DNA of 15,401 nucleotides, taken from the NCBI GenBank assembly GCA_964578975.1, contig CAZOFA010000059.1:1-15401 (forward strand), written 5' to 3'. Under the pieces are notes generated by a model. The model was not told the origin of the DNA. It did no database searches and saw nothing but the letters and a program-made list of their open reading frames with translations. Both the position numbers and the translations under genes were made by a program. This document shows positions 6,268 to 13,235 of this stretch, piece after piece. The stretch comes from CAYRUP01 sp964578975 (GTDB lineage Bacteria > Pseudomonadota > Gammaproteobacteria > DSM-16500). Every line of letters starts with the position of its first letter. Within the stretch, counting starts at the first letter, position 1.

Positions 6268-7752
6268 CTACTTAGTGGATGCAAAATAACGTCGATACAG
6301 TGGTGGGGCGTAATAATCCATTGGGTTGCATAAATCAAATAAAACATTTTCTAAATGTTCCATGGTGCTTTTGATGGGTTGAATGATTTTTTCATATTGC
6401 GTTAACTGATTGTATGCATAAAAAAATCCAATTCCGCAACTCAGTGCGCCGACCACATTATGAAACTTATTCAAGCCGCGCAGACAAAAAACGCTGCCGC
6501 CAATAAAAGTCCCTGCGGCGGTAAGTTGCGGTGGGATAAAAAATTTTTCTGTTAATTCTAATCTTAAATAATTTTCATCTTGTTCCACTTCATCGAGCGT
6601 TCGCATTTTTCCCGCTATTAACTCTCTGGATAATTTTTCAAAATGTTGAGTGAGAATTTTTTTGGTTTTTGCTGACATCGTTTGATCTGTTTTCAAAATG
6701 GTATAAATTTCCGAGAAAATGGTCACGACAGGATGTTTACTAAAACGAAATTTCAACGTTTCGATATTTTCTTCCAACGCAATAAAATTATTTTGTAATT
6801 CATCAGTGAACGATTTAACTTGGGTTTTTACAAAATTGGCTTGGCGTCCACAAACAAAAAAAGTAAAATCTTTTAAAAAACGCATACAATTAAAAAAAAT
6901 CACACCCTCAGAGCATGGTTTGAATTCATTATACAGGATGGCTAGAGCCTTCACTTTCTTACGTAATTCAGCTTTACAAAAACAATGCTGTATATCGTTT
7001 ATGATGGCCAGATATCGGTTTATTATAAATCTTGCCTGATCGTGAAGTTGAAATAATGTGAGATAAGCGCGCTTTATCAAAAAAAATTGCTGGCGCAAAT
7101 CTGACGATTGCAAACTATCACGGCAAAGATTGAATAAAACATCAAAGTCTTGGTTTGTATAACTCACACGCGACACAAACTGAACCCACGCTAAACATTT
7201 TTTTTTGTAATACTGATGCGCATCATCTTTCGTGCATAAGAATTTTTTCATCATGGTGTAACAAACATCAGACAATACTTCTTGCATCTCCCCACAAATA
7301 ATAGACTGAACATCTTTGTTTATATTTGCAAGATATTCGGCCGCCACCTCAAATTGTTCCAACTCTATCGCTTTGTAGACGAAACGAATGCAATTAAATT
7401 GGATACATTCCGCGTATTCTGTTTGATTTTCTTGATATAAACGATTTCTTAACTTGCTGTAGTCATCAAATAAATTTCGCAAAAAATAGTGTAAAAATTT
7501 TTTAATATGGAGATGAGGAATTTGTACTGTTTTCGCGGCAATTTCCTGAAAATAATATTGATTAATCGCAATGTGCTGTGCTCTTAATTGGTGAGAAAAA
7601 TCGCTAGCATCTTGTTCTTGTTCCCACTCAAATTGCAATCCGTTGGCAAAGCTAAATGAAAGCGTAAATTTTTTATCGGGAAATAATTGCGCGCATTGAT
7701 ATTTTAAAATATCAAGCACGTGAATTTGATGCGCTTCGAAAGATTCTGCCAT
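6268..7752 (-). CDS. Unknown 494-residue helical protein with C-terminal membrane hairpin
   Basis: I do not recognise this protein. It is predicted almost entirely alpha-helical, is rich in Phe, Tyr, Gln and Lys, and has 16 cysteines spread along its length with no metal-binding spacing. There is no signal peptide. Two short hydrophobic segments near 410-426 and 432-447, joined by a charged turn (LRGLNKFHN), form a likely membrane hairpin. A charged helix and a Tyr-rich tail (DYYAPPLYRRYF) follow. Composition is strongly AT-rich: 60-base samples at 6541-6600 and 7201-7260 hold 16 and 19 G/C, against 29 at 9121-9180 in waaF. It lies upstream of the ankyrin-like gene on the same strand with no clear terminator between them. 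A type IV effector is a plausible inference, not a demonstrated one. The ATG at 7752 has only a weak ribosome site. Confidence 0.7.
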   Translation of the reverse strand: MAESFEAHQIHVLDILKYQCAQLFPDKKFTLSFSFANGLQFEWEQEQDASDFSHQLRAQHIAINQYYFQEIAAKTVQIPHLHIKKFLHYFLRNLFDDYSKLRNRLYQENQTEYAECIQFNCIRFVYKAIELEQFEVAAEYLANINKDVQSIICGEMQEVLSDVCYTMMKKFLCTKDDAHQYYKKKCLAWVQFVSRVSYTNQDFDVLFNLCRDSLQSSDLRQQFFLIKRAYLTLFQLHDQARFIINRYLAIINDIQHCFCKAELRKKVKALAILYNEFKPCSEGVIFFNCMRFLKDFTFFVCGRQANFVKTQVKSFTDELQNNFIALEENIETLKFRFSKHPVVTIFSEIYTILKTDQTMSAKTKKILTQHFEKLSRELIAGKMRTLDEVEQDENYLRLELTEKFFIPPQLTAAGTFIGGSVFCLRGLNKFHNVVGALSCGIGFFYAYNQLTQYEKIIQPIKSTMEHLENVLFDLCNPMDYYAPPLYRRYFASTK

Positions 7753-7777
7753 GAGATAGCAACTCTATTTCGTCCTG

Positions 7778-7802
7778 AAAAAATACATTCTGGTTGAATG
7801 TA
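7778..7802 (-). terminator. Intrinsic terminator of the LPS operon
   Basis: Read on the minus strand, a 7-bp stem TACATTC/GAATGTA with a 5-base loop (7802 to 7784) is followed directly by six T (7783-7778), 14 bases after the waaC stop. The stem is AT-rich, so termination may be moderate. An 11-base palindrome, TGACTGAGTCA (7804-7814), lies between the waaC stop and this hairpin. Confidence 0.75.
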
Positions 7803-7815
7803 GTGACTGAGTCAA

Positions 7816-8835
7816 CTAGGTCACTAGAGTCTGCAAGGCCAGCCAAACTTTTTCAGGTGAGAGTGTTGTATAACACGGTGGGTTTTTTTGCTCTTGCCGA
7901 AAAATACATTCGCGACGAAAACAAGGCGAACACGAAAAATTTGCAGTAAGATGAATTTGTGATTGGCCCATAGCCCCTGTCAAAACAGGATCTGTCGGAC
8001 CATACAATGAAACAGTGGGAACATCTAAAGCGGCCGCCAAATGGCCTAAACCGGTGTCGACTGCAACAATCGCTTTTGCGCCCGCCATGATTTTTGCCAT
8101 GTCGATGAGATTTAAACGCGGCAATACTTCTGCTCGTTCAACACTCGCCGCAATTTTTTGCGCGCGTTGATGTTCTATCTCATTTCCCCAAGGTAATTTG
8201 ATCAGTAAATTATTTTCATTCGCGATGCGCGCTAAACGACACCATGAGTCTTCCGGCCAATGTTTCGTTTGCCAAGTTGTGCCGTGCAGAAAAACCAAAT
8301 AATCCTGTTCGATTTTCTGGTCGACTACACGCGTGCGATCAATTCCATAATTGACAGGCACATCAGGCAATGCATATTCCAACGCCTGGCTAAATAATTT
8401 TTGTAAACGGGTGACTGCATGCAAATCCCATGAAGCACTGCATTTATGCTGATAAAATAACGATGCCAGTGATTCACGTGCTGAACGCCAATCCATGCCC
8501 GCATAACGCTTTCCTTTTGCTAAACGCGCAATCCACACACTTTTACATAATCCTTGCGCGTCGATCACAACATCATATTTCGTGCTGCGTAATGTTTTGC
8601 AAAATTGGTTGAACTCATCACGCGCACTGCTCGAAAATAAATTTTTCCGCCAACGACGAATTGCAACCGGAATGACGTTATCCACTAATGGATGCCAGCG
8701 AGGAATTTCCGCAAAACTTTCTTCAACCACCCAATCAAAACGAATTGACGGTAGCGCACGTCCTGCATCGGTCAATGCAGGTAATGTATGAATGACATCG
8801 CCCATCGAGGACGTTTTGATAATTAACACACGCAT
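7816..8835 (-). CDS. waaC: Lipopolysaccharide heptosyltransferase I (WaaC)
   Basis: This GT-B glycosyltransferase of family 9 transfers the first L-glycero-D-manno-heptose from ADP-heptose to Kdo2-lipid A on the cytoplasmic face of the inner membrane. The N-terminus MRVLIIKTSSMGDVIHTLPAL is typical of WaaC, with Asp13 at the position proposed as catalytic base. HGTTWQTKHWP (184-194) and DTGLGHLAAA (260-269), followed by SLYGPTDP, form the donor-site region. The 339-residue length is slightly above the usual 320-335. I chose the ATG at 8833-8835, which overlaps the waaF stop as TGATG. An adjacent GTG at 8836-8838 would add one residue. It is the last gene of the LPS operon and is closed by the hairpin at 7778-7802. 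Confidence 0.95.
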   Translation of the reverse strand: MRVLIIKTSSMGDVIHTLPALTDAGRALPSIRFDWVVEESFAEIPRWHPLVDNVIPVAIRRWRKNLFSSSARDEFNQFCKTLRSTKYDVVIDAQGLCKSVWIARLAKGKRYAGMDWRSARESLASLFYQHKCSASWDLHAVTRLQKLFSQALEYALPDVPVNYGIDRTRVVDQKIEQDYLVFLHGTTWQTKHWPEDSWCRLARIANENNLLIKLPWGNEIEHQRAQKIAASVERAEVLPRLNLIDMAKIMAGAKAIVAVDTGLGHLAAALDVPTVSLYGPTDPVLTGAMGQSQIHLTANFSCSPCFRRECIFRQEQKNPPCYTTLSPEKVWLALQTLVT

Positions 8836-9842
8836 CACACCACCGCCATGGCATCAAGCACTTTTTCAGGTGTCAATTCACGCATGCAACGATGATGTTG
8901 CAGCGGACACGTTCGTTTAAAACACGGTTGACAGGGAAGTTCGAGTGTTAACAGTTTTGCTTGGTTGTGTAAAGGCGGGGTAAATTTCGCCGTCGTTGGG
9001 CCATACACAGCAATCAACGGTTTTTGTAACGCCGCTGCAATATGCATTAAACCGGAATCATTACTCACGACGCACGTGGCTCGCGCCAGTAAATCCACCG
9101 CTTCTTCCAATTGCGTTTTTCCCGCCAAATTCACGCAGCGATGTTGCGTGAGTTCCATAATTTTTTCTGCGATCGGTTGATCTTTCGGCGAACCAAATAT
9201 CCACACTTGCCAACCCGCGGCTAATTTTTCTGCGGCCACTGCCGCATAATTTTCTTCCGGCCAACGTTTTGCCGGACCAAATTCAGCGCCTGGGCAAATG
9301 GCTAAAATGGGTTGTGTGTGATGGGTTAAGCCATATTTTGCGAGGGCTTGTTCTTGTCGCGTGGCTGAGATCATCAATGTGGGTGACGGATATTCGCTCG
9401 GTAACTCTTCATCGCGCGCAATGCCAAGCGCCATGAATTGCTCGATCATCAGAGGATAACGTGTTTTATCGAGCACGCGAATATCATTCAACAAACCATA
9501 ACGCAACTCACGCCGCCATCCAGTTCGAACAGGAATACGCGCCCACCATGGAATGAGTGCAGATTTAAATGAATTGGGTAACACGATGGCTTGCTGATAT
9601 TTTTTTTCACGCAAACTTTTACCGATGCGATAGCGCTCAAGCAGACCGAGTTTTCCATGCCCGATTGGCATCACGATTGCTTCACTCACCTCAGGCATGC
9701 GCGCCAACAAGGGCAAACTCCATTTCGGTGCAAGCACGTCAATAATGACGTCGGGATGACGCTGCTTTAATAGTTTAAACAAGCATTGCGCCATCACCAT
9801 ATCGCCGACCCAAGCGGGCCCTACAATCAAAATCTTATTCAT
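8835..9842 (-). CDS. waaF: ADP-heptose:LPS heptosyltransferase II (WaaF)
   Basis: This family 9 glycosyltransferase adds the second heptose to the Hep-Kdo2-lipid A acceptor made by WaaC. The N-terminus NKILIVGPAWVGDMVMAQ is characteristic of WaaF, as are PGAEFGPAKRWP in the middle and SNDSGLMHIAAAL at 260-272 followed by AVYGPT. The C-terminal CQPCFKRTC segment with further Cys is common in the family. At 335 residues it is near the family norm of about 345. The ATG at 9840-9842 lies inside the 3' end of the zinc-finger gene (8-base overlap). The gene overlaps the waaC ATG by one base, so all three are probably translationally coupled. The ribosome site is weak, in keeping with coupling. Confidence 0.96.
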   Translation of the reverse strand: MNKILIVGPAWVGDMVMAQCLFKLLKQRHPDVIIDVLAPKWSLPLLARMPEVSEAIVMPIGHGKLGLLERYRIGKSLREKKYQQAIVLPNSFKSALIPWWARIPVRTGWRRELRYGLLNDIRVLDKTRYPLMIEQFMALGIARDEELPSEYPSPTLMISATRQEQALAKYGLTHHTQPILAICPGAEFGPAKRWPEENYAAVAAEKLAAGWQVWIFGSPKDQPIAEKIMELTQHRCVNLAGKTQLEEAVDLLARATCVVSNDSGLMHIAAALQKPLIAVYGPTTAKFTPPLHNQAKLLTLELPCQPCFKRTCPLQHHRCMRELTPEKVLDAMAVV

Positions 9843-10032
9843 CTTTTAAAACAAACTCCGCGCCACAATAAGGGCAAATCACTTGACCGACTTCTGCAAT
9901 CGGTAAATAAACACGTGGATGAGCATCCCAAACGCGCATGTCATCCATTGGGCACGACAAGGGCAACATAGCGCGCGTCACTTCATAACGTCGTTTCGTG
10001 CATGCCTGGGGTTTAGAGGAGGCATTTTGCAT
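9835..10032 (-). CDS. Small CHCC zinc-finger protein (NDUFS6-like domain)
   Basis: This is a 65-residue protein of the zf-CHCC family, which includes the zinc domain of mitochondrial complex I subunit NDUFS6. The four presumed zinc ligands are Cys27, His38, Cys53 and Cys56, in the family contexts SCPMDD, HPRVYLP and CPYCGAEFVL. The first 25 residues are basic and probably disordered. Bacterial members are small free-standing proteins of unsettled role. The ATG at 10030-10032 uses a GAGGA that lies in the last codons of the epimerase gene, and its 3' end overlaps waaF by 8 bases, so it is firmly part of the LPS operon. Whether it serves LPS synthesis or is just carried there is unknown. Confidence 0.87.
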   Translation of the reverse strand: MQNASSKPQACTKRRYEVTRAMLPLSCPMDDMRVWDAHPRVYLPIAEVGQVICPYCGAEFVLKDE

Positions 10033-10034
10033 AG

Positions 10035-10988
10035 TTATTCCTCGTATATGGGTCGCTTATGATACCCGATTTCGAGCAATGAATGAATTCCCTGCTCGAG
10101 CTTGATTGAATAACGAAAACCTAACTCATTGAGCGCTTTTGTTGTTTTGGCACACGAATGTCGGATATCACCCTCTCGCGGCGTTTTGAAGGTGAGCGCG
10201 GCGGGACGTTTACCGGCGGTTTCAATGTAGCGCACTAAATTTTTTAATGTTTCGGGAATACCGGTGGCAATATTGACGATGCCACAATAATTTCCTTGCA
10301 ACGCTAACCAATTTGCTTTCGCCACATCAGAGACATGAATAAAATCCCGTGTCTGTTCGCCATCACCAAAAACCGGGATGGTTTCATTTTGTTGGTACAA
10401 CTCGATAAATTTAGAAATCACTGCTGCATACGGTGAATGAGGATCTTGTCCTGCACCATACACATTGAAATAACGCAATCCGACGCTATCCACATCAAAT
10501 AATTGTTTAAATAAATGTGCGTAACGTTCGTTGTTTATTTTATCTAATGCGTAAGGCGAAAGTGGTTGTGACGATAATTCGGTTTCATCATCACAGGCTG
10601 AATTTTTGTTATCGCCATAAACTGCGGCACTGGAGGCGTAGACGAGACGAATTTTTTTGGACGACGCACGCACTGCTTGCAGCACCTGCAAAAATCCGTG
10701 CATATTTACGTTAAAAGACGCTAGCGGATTTTCAATGGAACTGGATACCGAAGGCAACGCGGCTAAATGCAATACGCCATCACAACCTTGCAATGCTTTT
10801 TCAACCAGCGTGTGATCTAAAATATCACCTTCGATGAAAGTGAGTTTTGGATGAGACAAATCAAGGTTAGCCACTCTACCCGACACGAGATTATCTAAAA
10901 CGACAACTTGCACATCCGCTGCCAACAATAAATCGACCGTATGGGAACCAATAAATCCGGCCCCACCCGTCACCAAGACTCTCCGCAT
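10035..10988 (-). CDS. NAD-dependent sugar-nucleotide epimerase (GalE/WbpP-like SDR)
   Basis: This is an extended short-chain dehydrogenase/reductase acting on nucleotide sugars, most like UDP-glucose or UDP-GlcNAc 4-epimerases. The NAD motif TGGAGFIG is at 7-14, and LDNLVSG at 31-37 follows the second strand. SSAAVYG sits at 119-125 and the catalytic pair is Tyr146-x3-Lys150 (SPYALDK). RYFNVYGAGQDPHSPYAAVISKFI, starting at residue 172, is typical of the GlcNAc-type epimerase branch. The 317-residue length is normal. GGAG precedes the ATG at 10986-10988 by 6 bases. As first gene of the LPS operon it probably supplies a sugar nucleotide for core or O-chain. Other SDR activities, such as a 4,6-dehydratase, cannot be excluded by eye. 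Confidence 0.9.
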   Translation of the reverse strand: MRRVLVTGGAGFIGSHTVDLLLAADVQVVVLDNLVSGRVANLDLSHPKLTFIEGDILDHTLVEKALQGCDGVLHLAALPSVSSSIENPLASFNVNMHGFLQVLQAVRASSKKIRLVYASSAAVYGDNKNSACDDETELSSQPLSPYALDKINNERYAHLFKQLFDVDSVGLRYFNVYGAGQDPHSPYAAVISKFIELYQQNETIPVFGDGEQTRDFIHVSDVAKANWLALQGNYCGIVNIATGIPETLKNLVRYIETAGKRPAALTFKTPREGDIRHSCAKTTKALNELGFRYSIKLEQGIHSLLEIGYHKRPIYEE

Positions 10989-10999
10989 TTTTGCTCCGA

Positions 11000-11025
11000 G
11001 GCTCTAAGATGTCACAGTGAGAGCC
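11000..11025 (-). promoter_or_regulatory. Leader hairpin upstream of the epimerase ribosome site
   Basis: GGCTCT and AGAGCC (6-bp stem, 14-base loop) enclose a second small palindrome, TCACTGTGA on the minus strand (11012-11020). The structure ends about 12 bases before the epimerase ATG, directly beside its CGGAGC ribosome site, so it could affect translation or be a protein-binding site. Visible inverted repeat only. Confidence 0.3.
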
Positions 11026-11088
11026 ATTGATGGCAAATCCTATGCCAGGCCCTCACCATGACAAAACCAAAATCTTAAAAGTGCGCAA

Positions 11089-11117
11089 AGTATAAATCGA
11101 AAAAACAAATCACACAA
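11089..11117 (-). promoter_or_regulatory. Candidate promoter for the LPS operon
   Basis: On the minus strand TTGTGT (11112-11117) is followed after exactly 17 bases by TATACT (11089-11094, 5 of 6 to the -10 consensus). The leader to the epimerase ATG would be about 95 bases and would carry the hairpin at 11000-11025. No terminator is visible between pcs and this point, so read-through from pcs is also possible. Confidence 0.4.
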
Positions 11118-11127
11118 AGAAAATTAC

Positions 11128-11874
11128 TCATTCCTCTAACAAAGGGTACCAGGTGCGATAGAGGCTAATGGCGACATATAATGTGAGATATCCCATTGAA
11201 AGAAATACTAAAATATGGTTGGTTGCCGGATATACCCACAATAATCCAGCGGTCGCAAACCCCCAAATAATGGTGGCAACCAGCATACCCACCCGTAACA
11301 ATGGATTTGACGTTAAATAATCTAAACGAGAAGGATAAACGTATTTGATGGGAACAAAGCTTAAAATGGCCAGCGTTAAAATAATAATTAAATTAATCCA
11401 GGGATTCATTTGCCAGAAAAACAAATAAAAAACGGCAATATTCCAATAACTCGGGAATCCTTTAAAAAAATGATCGCGTGTTTTTGCATCGACTTGGGTA
11501 AATTGATAGCCGGATGACAAAGTGATTGCGATGACACAAAGAAAACTCCAGTGCCCAGGCGGTAAAATTGGCACGGCTAATAAAAAAAATGCGGGGATCA
11601 TGGTGTATGTGAAAAAATCGACGATATTATCGAGCAATGCACCATCAATCTGCGGAATCACGGTTTTCACTTTAATGATGCGTGCAAACAATCCATCAAC
11701 CGCATCAATCACAATGGTTGTGCCCATAAACCAAAACGACAACAACAATTTTCCTTGGTAAATCGCCAGTAATGCTAACAATCCAATATAAGCCCCACTC
11801 GCGGTAAATGCATGCACAAGCCAGCCAGCTAAACGTCGTTGCCATTCGATATCTGGCACATTATTTTCTCGCAT
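11128..11874 (-). CDS. pcs: Phosphatidylcholine synthase (CDP-alcohol phosphatidyltransferase)
   Basis: This inner-membrane enzyme condenses choline with CDP-diacylglycerol to give phosphatidylcholine and CMP. The CDP-alcohol phosphotransferase motif is complete: Asp57-x2-Asp60-Gly61-x2-Ala64-Arg65, then Gly78-x3-Asp82-x3-Asp86. The spacing between AR and G is longer than in PssA/PgsA and matches Pcs, as does FKGFPSYWNIAVFYLF after the midpoint. About seven or eight membrane segments are visible. The 248-residue length fits Pcs. I chose the ATG at 11872-11874. A TTG directly before it is better spaced from the GAGGAC ribosome site and would add one residue. Bacteria with Pcs usually take choline from a host or the environment. 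The gene is divergent from pgk. Confidence 0.92.
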   Translation of the reverse strand: MRENNVPDIEWQRRLAGWLVHAFTASGAYIGLLALLAIYQGKLLLSFWFMGTTIVIDAVDGLFARIIKVKTVIPQIDGALLDNIVDFFTYTMIPAFFLLAVPILPPGHWSFLCVIAITLSSGYQFTQVDAKTRDHFFKGFPSYWNIAVFYLFFWQMNPWINLIIILTLAILSFVPIKYVYPSRLDYLTSNPLLRVGMLVATIIWGFATAGLLWVYPATNHILVFLSMGYLTLYVAISLYRTWYPLLEE

Positions 11875-12041
11875 CAAGTCTTAGTCCTCTTCGCTCATTT
11901 AAGACCAACGCCAAGCGTACCAAGAAATGTATACGGAGTACAGGCAAGTTGTACGTCGGTAAAGGTCACAACCCCTCTTGTGTTTCCCCCCGTTATACAA
12001 TACATTCACTGCATTAATTGCACGCAAACATGGGAGATAAT

Positions 12042-13235
12042 ATGTCACTGATAAAGATGACTGATCTGAAATTAAAAGGTAAGCGCGTTCTTATTCGTGA
12101 AGATTTAAATGTACCCCTCAAAAATGGTGTGATCACCAGTGATCTTCGTATTAAAGCAGCGATTCCCACCATTAAACACGCTTTGAAAGCCGGCGCGCGT
12201 GTCATGATCATGTCCCACTTAGGCCGCCCGGAAGAAGGAGCGCGTGACGAACAACTTTCGCTTGCACCCATTGCAGCCTGCCTATCTAAATTATTAAAAA
12301 GAGACGTGCCTCTGATTCATCACTGGGTGAATGGATTTTCCATGGGTGATCATCCGATTGTGTTACTAGAAAACGTGCGTTTTAATCATGGTGAAATGAA
12401 TAATAGTGCCGAGCTCGCGCAAAAAATGGCGAAACTCTGCGATGTGTTTATCATGGATGCGTTTGCCACTGCGCATCGCGCTGAAGCATCCACGCACGGC
12501 ATTATCAAATATGCACCGATTGCCTGCGCAGGTCCTTTGTTGATGGCTGAGCTTGAAGCATTGGCGAAAATCATGCACAACCCCAAAAAACCAGTGGTCG
12601 CGATTGTGGGGGGTTCAAAAGTTTCAACGAAACTTTCGTTGCTGGATGCACTCTCACAAAAGGTGGATTGTTTGATTATTGGCGGTGGCATTGCAAATAC
12701 CTTCATTGCCGCAGAAGGTTACACCGTGGGTAAATCATTATATGAACCGGATCTGATCGATGAAGCAGAACGCATGGTCTTGATGGCAAAAAATCGCGGT
12801 GCCGAAATTCCGATTCCAACGGATGTCATTGTCGGTGAAAAACTTTCGGATGAATCTGAAAGTTCTGTGCGTTTGATTTCTCAGATCGATGATAATGAAA
12901 AAATTTATGATCTTGGTCCAGACAGCATTAAAAAACTCACCAGCATTATTAAAAAAGCCAAAACCATTTTATGGAATGGCCCAGTGGGTGCATTTGAAGT
13001 GGAACAATTTTCGAAAGGAACGCGTGCCATTGCAAAAGCGATTGCGGAAAGCGGCGGATATTCGGTCGCCGGTGGCGGCGATACGTTAGCCGCAATTCAA
13101 GCCTATGGCATTGCAGAAGATATCGATTACATTTCAACCGGTGGCGGCGCCTTTTTATCTTTCTTGGAAGGAAAACCGTTGCCTGCGATTATCGCATTAG
13201 AAGAACGTTCGAAAACAGATGAGAAAATTGCATGA
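12042..13235 (+). CDS. pgk: Phosphoglycerate kinase
   Basis: This cytosolic glycolytic and gluconeogenic enzyme transfers phosphate from 1,3-bisphosphoglycerate to ADP. Visible family motifs are VLIREDLNVPLKNG (16-29), SHLGRP (58-63), ENVRF (110-114), FATAHRAEAS (141-150, where FGTAHRAQAS is usual), GGSKVSTKL (190-198), WNGPVGAFE (311-319) and the nucleotide-site GGGDT (344-348). The length of 397 residues is normal. I start at the ATG at 12042 because MSLIKMTDLKLKGKRV matches other Pgk N-termini and GGGAG lies 5 bases upstream. An upstream in-frame TTG at 12018 is unlikely. A lone -10-like TATACAAT is at 11994-12001, without a good -35. The stop overlaps the pyk start by 4 bases (ATGA). Confidence 0.97.
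   Translation: MSLIKMTDLKLKGKRVLIREDLNVPLKNGVITSDLRIKAAIPTIKHALKAGARVMIMSHLGRPEEGARDEQLSLAPIAACLSKLLKRDVPLIHHWVNGFSMGDHPIVLLENVRFNHGEMNNSAELAQKMAKLCDVFIMDAFATAHRAEASTHGIIKYAPIACAGPLLMAELEALAKIMHNPKKPVVAIVGGSKVSTKLSLLDALSQKVDCLIIGGGIANTFIAAEGYTVGKSLYEPDLIDEAERMVLMAKNRGAEIPIPTDVIVGEKLSDESESSVRLISQIDDNEKIYDLGPDSIKKLTSIIKKAKTILWNGPVGAFEVEQFSKGTRAIAKAIAESGGYSVAGGGDTLAAIQAYGIAEDIDYISTGGGAFLSFLEGKPLPAIIALEERSKTDEKIA

Noticed and set aside
8965..9264. Small frames on both strands inside waaF
   Set aside because: They are shadow frames of a conserved glycosyltransferase gene with no independent support.
12018..12041. Longer Pgk starting at TTG 12018
   Set aside because: The extra residues do not match the family N-terminus, and the GGGAG ribosome site fits the ATG at 12042.
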